Of a DNA stretch of 64,000 bases, positions 33,495 through 42,664 are shown one piece after another. The stretch is from CAXXFQ01 sp963674475. Its GTDB lineage: Bacteria > Planctomycetota > Planctomycetia > Pirellulales > Thermoguttaceae. Position 1 is the first letter of the stretch. The number at the start of each line of letters is the position of its first letter. The stretch spans positions 186,001 through 250,000 of the forward strand of contig CAXXFQ010000008.1 of the NCBI GenBank assembly GCA_963674475.2, in the 5' to 3' direction. The notes under the pieces are model-generated. The model was not told where the DNA came from and ran no database searches. It was given only the letters and a program-made list of their open reading frames with translations. A program made the translations under genes and the position numbers.

Positions 33495-35363
33495 ATGACT
33501 AAACCGACCAAACCGATCTCCGAAATCTTTGGCAAAGAACTGCTTATTTTCGACGGCGCGATGGGAACCGAACTCTATCGGCACCATATCTTCACCAACC
33601 GTTCGTACGAGGAGCTGTGCCTTTCGGACCCGAAGCTGATCGAAAAGATTTTTTCGAGCTACATCGACGCCGGGGCCGACGTCCTGACGACCAACACGTT
33701 CGGCGCCAATCGAGTCGCGCTTGCCAAACACGGCCTGAGTGAAAAGACGTTGGAGATTAACCGAGCCGGGGTCGAACTGGCCCGACGGATCGCCGACGCG
33801 TCCGAACGGCCGATCTACGTTGCCGGCGATATCGGTCCGATGCCCCGACAGCCCCGCTATCGAGATCAGCTCGACGAGATGGTCCTCGAACTGGTCGATT
33901 GCCTGATGGACGCGGGGGCCGATTTCATTCTTTTCGAAACGATCCCGAACCGTGCGGGGGTCGAACAACTGGCCAACGCCATGCGTGCCCGACCAAAGGT
34001 GCCTTATCTGATCTCGATGGTCATGGTCGACCACTCCGGACGCGACGGGACCGACAGCGATTCGATCGGGTCGGCCGACGGCGAAACGCTGTCGAAGATG
34101 CTCGCCCCGCTGTCGGACGACGTGCCGCCGCCGATCGGACTCGGGTTCAATTGCGGGATGGGGCCAAGCGGTCTTTTGCGGGTTCTCGAAGAGGCCGTCA
34201 CCCTGACCGATTTGCCGCTGGTTGTCATGCCCAACGCCGGGATGCCCAAGGAGGTCGAAGATCGACGGATCTACTTGAGTTCGCCCGAATACGTCGCCAC
34301 GTACGCCCAGCGTTACGCCCGGCTTGGCGCGGCGGGCATCGGCGGGTGCTGTGGGATCGGCCCGGAACATATCCACGAAATCGTCATGACGGTCAAGTCG
34401 GTCCGTCAGGCCACGGCCAAAGCGGTTACGACCAAAGCGAATCTGGCCGCCGAGCCGGAATCGCCGACCCCGTTGGAAAACCGGTCTGAACTGGGCCACG
34501 CTCTGGCGACCGGCCAGTGGATCACGTCGGTCGAACTGTTGCCGCCGAAGGGATACGACCTGTCGGACCTGATCGCCAAAAGTAAAACGCTCGAAGAGCA
34601 CGGCATCACGGCGGTCAATATCCCCGACGGGCCGCGTGCCAGTTCGCGCATCTCGCCGCTGGTCGCCTGTGCGAAAATCCGTCAAGAGACCCGCATCGAG
34701 CCGGTCTTGCACTTCTGCTGCCGCGATCGGAACCTGATCGGCATGCAGTCGGACCTGTTGGCCTGTGCGGCGTGCGACATCCACAACATTCTGTTTATCA
34801 CCGGCGACCCGCCGAAACTGGGCGACTACCCGCACTCGACCGGCGTCTTCGACACCGATGCAATTGGGATTGCCGCGTTGCAGAGTCGGCTCAACCAGGG
34901 GATCGAGCTGGGTGGGCAGTCCATTCGTCCAAAAACCGAGGCGGTCATCGGCGTCGGCCTTGATCCGACCGCGTTGGATCGCCAGCGGGAACTGGACCGG
35001 TTCCGTCAAAAGGTGGACGCCGGGGCCGAGTTCGCCATCACTCAACCGGTTTTCGACCCGGAAGCCCTGTTACGTGTACTCGACGAAATCGAATCGCTCG
35101 AAATTCCGGTCATCGCCGGCGTATGGCCGCTGGCCAGCTATCGCAACGCGACGTTCATGAACAACGAGGTGCCCGGGGTTGATATCCCCGATTCGATCAT
35201 GCGTCGGATGGAGGCCCAAGAGACCCGTGAGGGCCAGTTGGCCGAGGGGATTCGGATCGCGCAGGAGTCGGTTGCAAGGATTCGCGGTCGGGTGGCGGGT
35301 ATTCAGGTGTCCGCCCCGTTTGGACGAGTGGAGACCGCGCTAACGGTAATCGAAAACGGGTAG
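33495..35363 (+). CDS. Bifunctional homocysteine S-methyltransferase / methylenetetrahydrofolate reductase
   Basis: 622 residues in two enzyme domains. Residues 1 to about 300 are a homocysteine S-methyltransferase with the zinc ligands in LGFNCGMGPSG and GIGGCCGIGPEH. Residues about 325-622 are a MetF-type reductase (TSVELLPPKGYD; LHFCCRDRN; ILFITGDPPKLGDYPHSTGV; QPVFDPEALL). The fusion (YitJ type) can make methyl-folate and use a methyl donor to remake methionine. The start is ATG 33495 (MTKPTKPISEIFGKELLIFD). The antisense frame over this gene is long only because of codon bias. No S-box riboswitch was recognised upstream. Confidence 0.92.
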   Translation: MTKPTKPISEIFGKELLIFDGAMGTELYRHHIFTNRSYEELCLSDPKLIEKIFSSYIDAGADVLTTNTFGANRVALAKHGLSEKTLEINRAGVELARRIADASERPIYVAGDIGPMPRQPRYRDQLDEMVLELVDCLMDAGADFILFETIPNRAGVEQLANAMRARPKVPYLISMVMVDHSGRDGTDSDSIGSADGETLSKMLAPLSDDVPPPIGLGFNCGMGPSGLLRVLEEAVTLTDLPLVVMPNAGMPKEVEDRRIYLSSPEYVATYAQRYARLGAAGIGGCCGIGPEHIHEIVMTVKSVRQATAKAVTTKANLAAEPESPTPLENRSELGHALATGQWITSVELLPPKGYDLSDLIAKSKTLEEHGITAVNIPDGPRASSRISPLVACAKIRQETRIEPVLHFCCRDRNLIGMQSDLLACAACDIHNILFITGDPPKLGDYPHSTGVFDTDAIGIAALQSRLNQGIELGGQSIRPKTEAVIGVGLDPTALDRQRELDRFRQKVDAGAEFAITQPVFDPEALLRVLDEIESLEIPVIAGVWPLASYRNATFMNNEVPGVDIPDSIMRRMEAQETREGQLAEGIRIAQESVARIRGRVAGIQVSAPFGRVETALTVIENG

Positions 35364-35574
35364 GACCCGCGGCCGGACCGGCGTTCCCACGCCATTGATT
35401 ATGGCCCGCTCCCGATGGTCGCTGATGTCGGTACTAGCGACCATCGGGAGCGGGCAAGTGCTATCGGTGCGGCAGCACCAAGAAAAAAGTTTTTGAAGGG
35501 GAGCATGAGGGGGAACAATTTTCAAAATGTTCCCTCTCATTCAAAAAAACAGGCGACGGCAACGCCGTTGCTCC
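35361..35574. repeat. Composite palindromic intergenic repeat, copy 5
   Basis: It starts inside the stop codon region of the methyltransferase gene. Modules: GGCGTTCCCACGCC; CCCGCTCCCGATGGTCGCT facing ACTAGCGACCATCGGGAGCG (an inverted pair); GGTGCGGCAGCACC; GGGGGAACA/TGTTCCCTC; and GCGACGGCAACGCCGTTGC. It fills most of the gap to the DUF1559 gene. Confidence 0.8.
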
Positions 35575-35775
35575 CTTTCTGTCTTTTCTTTTTGCAAACT
35601 CCACTCCTCCCGTCGCCCCTCACCCCCCACCGCCGCGAATTTTTCACAATTCCGGTCTTTTCTTCAGGCCCAAGTTACCCGATACTGGCCTTCCTCACAG
35701 GAATATGGGATAATTTGGCAAGGTCTTTTTCTGAAGATCTTGGTAGCAGGCATACCTTTCCGGGAGTTTTGATTC

Positions 35776-36795
35776 ATGGCTAGGATCGATCGAAATCGAT
35801 ATCGGGCACGTTTTGGTTTTACGCTGGTGGAGTTACTGGTAGTCCTGGTGATCCTCGGGATGTTGATGGGGCTTCTGACTCCGGCCATCCTCTCGGCCCG
35901 AGCGCGGGCCCGCCAGATGGAATGTGCCAACCATCTCCAAACCTTGGCCAAGGCAACTCTGGCCTACGAAGTGAACAAAGAACAATTCCCCGGCTGGGCC
36001 AACCGGATTCGAGTCGGTAGCAACGATCGGTTCGGCACCTGGGCCACCGTCTTGCTTCCTGAGTTGAATAGAAACGACCTTTGGGAACAATGGCGGACTC
36101 AAGCCACGTTAGGCGATTCGGCCGAAGTCAATGTGGCCGTCTTTATCTGCCCGAGTGATAACCCGGCACGCAAAATGCCGTTGAGCTACGTGGCCAACTG
36201 TGGTCAGCAAGACGGGGGCGCGACTGGTTTAGGTGACCCCAAAAATAATATCCCGCCCGACTGGAAGGCAAACGGGATCTTCTTCCGTCATTTCAGTCCC
36301 AACGGAAGCGATTTTAAAGATGTCAAGATGAAGGCGGCCGACATCAAGGATGGTGCAAGTGTCACGCTCCTTTATTCGGAAAACGTTCAGGGAGGAAATT
36401 GGGGCTACCTTGAAACGACGCAGGATCAATCGGTAACAAGGGAAGCGGAAACCGGAATGGTCTGGTGGGTTAATCCGGATGACCAGAATGCTGAGCCGGG
36501 GGTTCTGCCGATCAATCAGGTGGGCAGTGCGTACACCTTGGACACTCCCCGAGCGGAATTGACTGATCAGGATTCCTTCGAGTACTCCCGACCCTCAAGC
36601 CTTCACCCGCAAGGTGTCAATGCGGCCTTTTGTGATGGACACGTTCAGTTTTTGAATGAGGGGATCGACCTGCTGGTTTATACTAAGTTGATGGCCCCGG
36701 ACAACGCCAACACGAAGTATGCCGGAGACAAGGATAAGACGCCGATGCCGGAAGAGTATCGTAAGGGCTCGATTTCGGCGGAGGATTTGCAGTAG
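35776..36795 (+). CDS. DUF1559 pseudopilin-like protein
   Basis: 339 residues. A type IV prepilin N-terminus (RFGFTLVELLVVLVILGMLM) carries the cleavage/methylation site before F15. The C-terminus has the H-x9-DG hallmark of the large planctomycete DUF1559 family (HPQGVNAAFCDGHVQFLNEG, about residues 276-295). The region between is a pilin-like globular domain. These proteins occur in dozens to hundreds of copies per planctomycete genome and are thought to be surface or secretion-associated pseudopilins. Their function is not established. The tail after residue 300 is charged and unstructured. Confidence 0.9.
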   Translation: MARIDRNRYRARFGFTLVELLVVLVILGMLMGLLTPAILSARARARQMECANHLQTLAKATLAYEVNKEQFPGWANRIRVGSNDRFGTWATVLLPELNRNDLWEQWRTQATLGDSAEVNVAVFICPSDNPARKMPLSYVANCGQQDGGATGLGDPKNNIPPDWKANGIFFRHFSPNGSDFKDVKMKAADIKDGASVTLLYSENVQGGNWGYLETTQDQSVTREAETGMVWWVNPDDQNAEPGVLPINQVGSAYTLDTPRAELTDQDSFEYSRPSSLHPQGVNAAFCDGHVQFLNEGIDLLVYTKLMAPDNANTKYAGDKDKTPMPEEYRKGSISAEDLQ

Positions 36796-36864
36796 GCCGA
36801 ATTCAGACGGTTCACCTCATGATTTGAGCATAGGACGGTCTGCCGAGCCGGTAGTTTTGGGGCT

Positions 36865-36975
36865 TTTTACACCAGTTCTCGTTTGCTGACTGTCCTGTAC
36901 CGCGTGTTTACCCTTCGGCAAAACACGCTATTTTCCACACGGGTGAACGCGCCGTTTCACTTTAGGACGCGTATT
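36865..36975 (+). promoter_or_regulatory. Bistable RNA leader before the DUF456 gene (copy A)
   Basis: A stretch of about 95 bases just before ATG 36976 is repeated before ATG 58308. One fold is a perfect 8-bp hairpin, GCGTGTTT (36902-36909) with AAACACGC (36921-36928). The rival fold pairs GCGTGTTTACCC (36902-36913) with GGGTGAACGCGC (36941-36952), 12 bp. The two share the same left arm, so they exclude each other. No known riboswitch class was recognised. Confidence 0.55.
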
Positions 36976-37509
36976 ATGATTTACGTTTACGCGACGATTT
37001 TGCTTGCCGTTTTGCCGGTCGGCTGGATTCTGACCCTGTTGGGGATGCCGGGCAATTGGGTGAACGTTGGGGCGGCCGTGCTTTACGCGCTGGTGACCAA
37101 AGACGCGACGACGTTGCAGCTGGGTTGGACGCCGGTTATTGCGGTGGTCGTTTTGGCCGGCGTCGGAGAAGGACTCGAAGCGATCGCCTCGGCCATGGGC
37201 GTGGCCAAAGTTGGCGGGAGTCGACGCGGGGCGATTCTGGCTCTGATCGGGTCGTTTGTCGGTGCGTTTGTCGGGTTGGGCGTCGGGATGCCGATCCCGG
37301 TGGTTGGGCCACTGGTGGCGGTGCTGTTATTTTCCGGACTTGGCGCATTGACCGGGGCGATGTTGGGTGAGCAGTGGAAAGGTCGCCAGATGGACCAGAC
37401 ATGGCAGGTCGGGAAGGCCGCGTTTTGGGGGCGGCTGCTTGGGACGGCCGCGAAGATTTTGATCGGGTCGATCATCGTAGTGACGATCGTAGTAGGGCTG
37501 CTTTTCTAG
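36976..37509 (+). CDS. DUF456 family membrane protein
   Basis: 177 residues, with nearly all of the chain in membrane segments. The N-terminus (LLAVLPVGWILTLLGMPGNW) and the paired small-residue helices (LIGSFVGAFVGLGVGMPIPV; LLFSGLGALTGAMLGEQWKG) are the DUF456 pattern, an internal repeat with glycine-rich helices. The function of the family is unknown. I use ATG 36976. The frame is open from 36883, but that part reads through the conserved RNA leader. The leader suggests control at the RNA level. Confidence 0.8.
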   Translation: MIYVYATILLAVLPVGWILTLLGMPGNWVNVGAAVLYALVTKDATTLQLGWTPVIAVVVLAGVGEGLEAIASAMGVAKVGGSRRGAILALIGSFVGAFVGLGVGMPIPVVGPLVAVLLFSGLGALTGAMLGEQWKGRQMDQTWQVGKAAFWGRLLGTAAKILIGSIIVVTIVVGLLF

Positions 37510-37558
37510 AAAAAGAAAAAACAAAAAACTAAGAAGAAAAAACTAAGAAGAAAAAAAA

Positions 37559-37891
37559 GAGGGATTGCGCAGCAATCCCGGTCCAAAAAGTTTTTGAGGG
37601 GGGAGTATGAGGGGGGACAATTTTCAAAATGTCCCCCCTCATTTTATAGAAACAGGCGACGGCAACGCCGTCGCTCCTTCTTCTTTCTTTTTTTAATAAC
37701 AAGTCGTTTTTTACAAATTAGGGGAAACCTTTCTAAAGAAAGGTCTCCCCTAAAACCCCTTCCAAAAATTTTTTGGACCGGCGTTACCACGCCAATGACT
37801 AAACCCACTCCCGTTGGTCGGCGGGTAGGACCCGCAGCCGGACCGGCGTTACCACGCCAGTGACTAAACCCACTCCCGTTGGTCGCTGGTG
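37559..37891. repeat. Composite palindromic intergenic repeat, copy 6 (longest)
   Basis: Modules in order: GGATTGCGCAGCAATCC; GGTCCAAAAAGTTTTTGAGG; GGGGGGACA/TGTCCCCCC; GCGACGGCAACGCCGTCGC; GGGGAAACC/GGTCTCCCC; then two tandem copies of GGACCGGCGTTACCACGCC with ACTAAACCCACTCCCGTTGG. A further hairpin (GAGGGAACC/GGGTTCCCTC, 37954-37979) and a GCGACGGCC module follow to about 38015. Together they fill the 518-base gap. Confidence 0.85.
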
Positions 37892-38027
37892 TTGATCGTA
37901 GCGGCTAATGAGAGTGGGGCAACGTTTTGAGGACTGATTCGGCAAAAAAAGAGGGAACCACGTTTAAGGGGTTCCCTCTCGTTTAGAAGATGCTGGCGAC
38001 GGCCGTGGCTGTCGCGTTTTTCCCCGT

Positions 38028-39221
38028 TTAGCTCTTCACGAATTCCTCGATCCGATCAAACGCCGCTTCGAGGTTCTCGATGCTCGTGGCAAACGACGCG
38101 CGGGCGTACCCTTCGGCTCCGAACGCCGACCCCATCACCATGGCGACCTGCTTCTGAGCCAAAAGCTGCAAGCACCAGTCGGTCGAGTTGTTCACCTCGA
38201 CCCCGTCGTAGTTGCGGCCGAGATGCTCGGAGACGTTAATGAAGGCGTAAAACGCACCGCCCATGTCGGCACAACTGAGCCCGGGAATCGCTTCGATCCG
38301 CTGCTTGACGTATTCGCGTCGCTTGGTGAACTCAGCGAGCATCTCGTCGACACATTCCTGTTGACCGTTGAGCGCGGCGATCGAGGCGAACTGACTGATG
38401 CTGCACGGGTTCGAGGTCTCTTGGCTTTGCAGGCTGGTAATCACCTTGGCAATTTCCGGCGGCGTGATGCTCCACCCGATCCGCCATCCGGTCATGGCGT
38501 ACGTCTTGCTGACCCCGTTGACCAATAGGGTCCGTTCCTGAAGGCCCGGTCGGACCGTCGGGAAACTGGCAAACTTGTGGCCCGGATAGACCAGTCGTTC
38601 ATAGATTTCGTCGGCCAGGACGAGAAGATCGTTTTCAATCGCGACGTCGGCCAACTGGCCCAGCTCCTCGGGGGTGTACATGCTGCCGGTCGGGTTCGAC
38701 GGGCTGCAAAGCAAGAGGATCTTCGTCTTGTCGGTGATCGCCTGCTGGAACGCCTCGGGCGAGAGCTTGAAGTTATCGGCCTCGGTGGTCGAGACAATGA
38801 CCGCCTTGCCGCCGGCCAGTTCAACCAGGGCCGAATAGCTGACCCAGTACGGCGCGGGGATGATCACTTCGTCGCCCGGATCCAGAAGGGCGGTGAACAG
38901 GTTATGCAACGCGTGCTTGGCTCCGTTGGCCACGACGACCTGCGACGGCTCGTAATCGAGGCCGTGTCGCTGTTTGTATTGATTGACAATCGCCTGCTTG
39001 AGTTCGGGGATCCCGCTGGCCGGCGTGTAGTGGGTTTTTCCTTCTTCGATCGCCTTGCGAGCCGCCTCGCAGATGTGCGCGGGCGTATCGAAATCCGGTT
39101 CGCCCAGGCTCAAGTCGTAGACCGTCGTGCCCGCCGCTTTCAGTTCCCGAGCTTGGTTGGCCATGGCGATCGTCGCCGAGGGCTGCAAGGTGGATACGGT
39201 GCGAGAAAGCGTGATCTTCAT
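38028..39221 (-). CDS. Class I aminotransferase, aspartate aminotransferase type
   Basis: 397 residues from ATG 39221, preceded by GGAGG. The frame opens ten codons earlier. It is a PLP enzyme that moves the amino group between aspartate (or a related amino acid) and 2-oxoglutarate. Motifs: YDLSLGEPDFDTP near the N-terminus, NGAKHALHNLF, CSPSNPTGSMYTPEEL, and the PLP lysine in NGVSKTYAMTGWRIGW. The C-terminal RASFATSIENLEAAFDRI is typical. It belongs to the Ib subgroup (bacterial AspC/AspB of about 390-400 residues). Prephenate or other substrates cannot be excluded. It appears monocistronic. Confidence 0.9.
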   Translation of the reverse strand: MKITLSRTVSTLQPSATIAMANQARELKAAGTTVYDLSLGEPDFDTPAHICEAARKAIEEGKTHYTPASGIPELKQAIVNQYKQRHGLDYEPSQVVVANGAKHALHNLFTALLDPGDEVIIPAPYWVSYSALVELAGGKAVIVSTTEADNFKLSPEAFQQAITDKTKILLLCSPSNPTGSMYTPEELGQLADVAIENDLLVLADEIYERLVYPGHKFASFPTVRPGLQERTLLVNGVSKTYAMTGWRIGWSITPPEIAKVITSLQSQETSNPCSISQFASIAALNGQQECVDEMLAEFTKRREYVKQRIEAIPGLSCADMGGAFYAFINVSEHLGRNYDGVEVNNSTDWCLQLLAQKQVAMVMGSAFGAEGYARASFATSIENLEAAFDRIEEFVKS

Positions 39222-39576
39222 CGTGACCTCCAAAAAGTAAGGGGGGTACAAAAATTGACGACGGTCGCATCGAAGGGATCTTCGCGCTTCCGTCGTTTTT
39301 CAATAGTTCAACAAACAGCTCAAGAAGCTCAGATAATGGCGGCTTTTTCGAATCTTCCTGGGCTAATTTCAGTCTGACTCGTTCGAATCCGACGATCCTA
39401 AGCGGGGCGACGGGCACGGGCTGTAAAACACCCCCCAGTCGTCCACCGAACATCGTATTATAAAAAAATTCTAGTCGGTTGCAAGCAGTTTTCCCGCCAG
39501 GTTGAGAAAAAAACCAGTTTAGACAAGAAGCGATTTCCCCCTTGTCGATCATTTGATCGAAAGAAAAGGGAGGAGA

Positions 39577-39745
39577 TCTAGAGGGCATTTCAAAACCTCA
39601 ATTTGGGCTACAAGCGGTTTTTTGTCCGCTGGAGGGCGTCACAAAATCTCGCCATATCGCCCAATATGCCTGCGATTTTGCTCCTTGCCGGCAAACAAAA
39701 ATCCTTGCTTTCGCAACCAAAGCAGGTTTTGAAATGCCCTCTAGA
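39577..39745. mobile_element. MITE-like element with 22-bp perfect terminal inverted repeats
   Basis: The left end (39577-39598, core GAGGGCATTTCAAAACCT) is repeated exactly in inverse at 39724-39745. The 125 bases between also form an imperfect palindrome. There is no coding sequence, so this looks like a non-autonomous transposable element mobilised in trans. Both ends carry TCTAGA, compatible with a TA or CTAG target duplication. The right end covers the last bases of the histidine kinase gene. Confidence 0.8.
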
Positions 39746-41831
39746 CAATCGCCTTTTCCGCATCGGCTTCCATCCGATGACGCCCATCAAGCAGGTTTTT
39801 GAGAATCGCTTGGACGAATTTTTCTCGATCGATCGGCTTGGTGACAAAATCGTCGCACCCGGCACCAAGGCATTTTTCTCGATCTTCGACCATCGCATGC
39901 GCCGTGAGCGCCAAGATCGGGAGTCGATAGCCCGCATCGCGAAGTCGTCGCGTTGCCTCATAGCCATCGCAAACCGGCATCTGCATATCCATCAGGATCA
40001 GGTCGAACGGACAATTCTCTTCCTCGGCTTGATACACCGAGAGGATGGCCCGTTGCCCGTTTTCGACCACCGTCACGTCGGCCCCCGCCTTTTTTAGAAT
40101 GGTCGAAAAAAGACGCTGGTTGTCGATGCCGTCTTCGGCTAAAAGAATTCGATAGGGTAATCGTTGTTTGGAAAGCGAATGGGCCTTTTTGACCGTCGGA
40201 ACCGGACGGTTGAGATTTTCCGGAAAGCACATGACTTGCGACGTGATCGGGCCGGTCTCAATCGTAAACCGAAACGCGCTCCCTTTGTACTCTTCACTTT
40301 CAACGTCGATCGTTCCGCCCAAAACGTTCACGAAATATTGGCAGATCGCCAGTCCCAAGCCGGTTCCACCGAACTGACGACTTGACGTGGTGTTGGCTTG
40401 GACAAAGGGTTGAAAAATTTTGGCACTCTGTTGCTTCGACATGCCGATCCCCGTGTCGCGGATGATAAATTCGAGACGTGGATCAGAAACCGCCAACGGA
40501 TTTGCCATGCGGACCAGAAGTTCCACTTCTCCTTTTTGCGTGAATTTGATCGCATTTCCGATAATATTGATCAAAATCTGACGCAAGCGAAACGGGTCGG
40601 TTTGGATCAGACGCGGCAAAGGGCCTTGGTAGGTGACGCGAAGTTCGAGCCCTTTTGCCTGAGCGTTAGGCGTCATGAACGAACGAACGTCTTCCAAGAA
40701 AGGCAATAGCGACATATCGATCCGTTCAATCACCATTTTCCCCGACTCGATCTTCGAGAGGTCGAGAATATCGCTGATGATCGCCAGTAGGTGCTTCCCA
40801 TTGCGTCGTACCGTTTCGACATGGTCCAGCATCTCGTCGCGGGTAATCTTCGGGTCGTCCAATAAATCGACATAACCGAGAATGGCGGTCATCGGCGTGC
40901 GAATTTCGTGACTCATGTTGGCTAAAAATTCGCTCTTGGCCCGGTTGGCCGCCTCGGCTTCCTCTTTGGCGACTCGCAACTGGGCTTCCGTTTTCTTTCG
41001 TTGTTTGATTTCCGAAGCCAACACCTGATTGGTTCGAGAAAGTTCGCCCGTCCGCTGCTCGACACACGCTTCCATTTCGTCGTGGGCTTTTTGTAGATCC
41101 CGCTGCCCCGTTTGAATCTGATTGAGCATCGCATTGAAACACTCCTGCAGCGTGCCCATCTCGTCATCGGTCTCTTTTTGCACCCGAACCGAATAGTCCC
41201 CGCTCTCACCGACGCGACGCATCGTTTCAACCAACCCGATGATCGGCTGGGTGAATCGCTTTTGGAGTTTTCCGTTCAGGATTAATCCGGCTCCCATGGA
41301 AAGAGTCAAAACGACGACTCCAACCAGAACGTTGGAAATCAGATCAGCTTTTAATTCCGAAAGGCTTTCGCGAAGGTAAAGGGTGCCGAGATGTTCCCCG
41401 TCAAAAAGAATCGGATCACTTAAAGAAATGGCATTGTCGCCGAGTTGGGAAAAAAACCCCTCGGCCGGCTTTTGGGCTTGCGCAAGACTCGGTAAAGAAA
41501 CGGCTTTTTTCCCATCTTTTAGTGGAAGATAGGAGGCAAACAACTCACCCTTTGGTCCATAGATACAAGCCATTTCGATTGTCGGCTGCTGGTTCAACGA
41601 AGTGAGAATTTCCTGAGCCGTTTTTTGATCGTCGAATTCCAACGCGGCCGTCACATTTTCGCTCAGAACATCGGCCAGAGTTTTTAGCTGCCACTGCTTG
41701 GCTTCGTACAATCCCGTCATGTTGCTTGCCAGAAAAGAAAAGCAAGAAAGCAACAAGGCGACCCCTGCCGCGACCGAGGTCAGTACGAATAGCTTGGTTC
41801 TAATTGGCGCGTTGCGTAACCAGTGGGGCAT
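39741..41831 (-). CDS. Membrane-bound hybrid sensor histidine kinase / response regulator
   Basis: 696 residues. Two membrane helices (about 13-35 and 167-188) enclose a ~130-residue periplasmic sensor of CHASE8-like type (LADVLSENVTAALEFDDQKT). Then come HAMP, a coiled coil (about 245-300), a HisKA domain with phospho-acceptor H308 in SHEIRTPMTAIL, and a HATPase domain (NIIGNAIKFT; DTGIGM; GGTGLGLAI). The C-terminal receiver domain has its phospho-aspartate at about D615 (LMDMQMP). The input signal is unknown. No separate response regulator or output gene is adjacent. The TAG stop lies within the terminal repeat of the MITE-like element, so the C-terminal tail may have been altered by insertion. 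Confidence 0.92.
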   Translation of the reverse strand: MPHWLRNAPIRTKLFVLTSVAAGVALLLSCFSFLASNMTGLYEAKQWQLKTLADVLSENVTAALEFDDQKTAQEILTSLNQQPTIEMACIYGPKGELFASYLPLKDGKKAVSLPSLAQAQKPAEGFFSQLGDNAISLSDPILFDGEHLGTLYLRESLSELKADLISNVLVGVVVLTLSMGAGLILNGKLQKRFTQPIIGLVETMRRVGESGDYSVRVQKETDDEMGTLQECFNAMLNQIQTGQRDLQKAHDEMEACVEQRTGELSRTNQVLASEIKQRKKTEAQLRVAKEEAEAANRAKSEFLANMSHEIRTPMTAILGYVDLLDDPKITRDEMLDHVETVRRNGKHLLAIISDILDLSKIESGKMVIERIDMSLLPFLEDVRSFMTPNAQAKGLELRVTYQGPLPRLIQTDPFRLRQILINIIGNAIKFTQKGEVELLVRMANPLAVSDPRLEFIIRDTGIGMSKQQSAKIFQPFVQANTTSSRQFGGTGLGLAICQYFVNVLGGTIDVESEEYKGSAFRFTIETGPITSQVMCFPENLNRPVPTVKKAHSLSKQRLPYRILLAEDGIDNQRLFSTILKKAGADVTVVENGQRAILSVYQAEEENCPFDLILMDMQMPVCDGYEATRRLRDAGYRLPILALTAHAMVEDREKCLGAGCDDFVTKPIDREKFVQAILKNLLDGRHRMEADAEKAIV

Positions 41832-42664
41832 GTCAAAATCTCGGTAAACTTTTACGTATCGTACCCACGCGAGAGCCAGACCGTTGGGGGTTCTCTCTCT
41901 TCGATGCCGTGGTTTGAAACGGGGGGGGCGTTATTTTTGATGGTTAAAAAAATTACGGATTGATGAGGTAACTCACTACAATCCATTCATCAAACTTGGA
42001 ACGACTTTTGCGGCCAATCGCCATCTGTCAAATCGCGTTCAAATTTGACCGAGAAAGACTTTCTCGGTGCCCCTGTTTTTTCTGCCCTTTTTTAGAAAAC
42101 CGGCAAAAATATGCCCGTTTTGGTTCTCTCCAATAGTAGCTCGATATTGGGGGGGTAACGGCAAACTGCTTCAAGTTTTCAGCAGGTATTTTCTGGAATA
42201 AACCGGTGGTAGTGGAAAAAGGGGTTCTTTCGACCTTCTTGGGAAACGGAAAAGCTTTTTGTCTGAAACCGCGTCTTTCTATCGACGGCTTTTTATTAAG
42301 CCGTGTTGCGCAAGGTGGCTTCGGGTTTTTGGGAACTCGACTACGGCTTACAACAAGTGGCCATGAACCGAACCCCGTAAAACTAACTCATGTTACACAA
42401 CATTCCTCTTTGCTTTAAGTTGCCCATTCGTCCTTCTTGACTTCAGTCGTGATGGCATTGGCAGGTTCAGTGGAGACTAAGCCTATGGCGAGCATGTGGT
42501 TAAGAGGATTTGCCATTTGCCGCCCTTTTTAGGGGGGATTTTCTTTTCACCGTTTGGCTCTACGATTAAGTAGAACGATATAGAGAAAAGAAATGAAACG
42601 CACTTTATGTAGTAGATTACATTAGGAGCAGCAGAAAGGCTAACAAGAGAAAGGAAAGCCGATA
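41832..42664. other. Long gene-free region with an operator-like palindrome
   Basis: About 830 bases upstream of both the histidine kinase (minus) and the STAS gene (plus). A short frame at 42206-42418 has no protein character. CCGAGAAAG (42049-42057), one base, and CTTTCTCGG (42059-42067) form a perfect 19-base palindrome, followed by a T-rich stretch. It could be an operator or a terminator. Nothing else is recognised. Confidence 0.5.

Noticed and set aside
33384..35045. 553-codon frame antisense to the methyltransferase/reductase gene
   Set aside because: Length arises from codon bias of the sense gene. The translation is Arg/Asp/Gly-rich with no domain, while the sense gene has clear enzyme motifs.
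39361..39410. GTTCGAATCC considered as a tRNA T-loop
   Set aside because: The flanking bases do not form a T stem and no acceptor or anticodon arm is present. No tRNA was found in the window.
42206..42418. 70-codon plus-strand frame upstream of the STAS gene
   Set aside because: No ribosome-binding site and no protein-like pattern.
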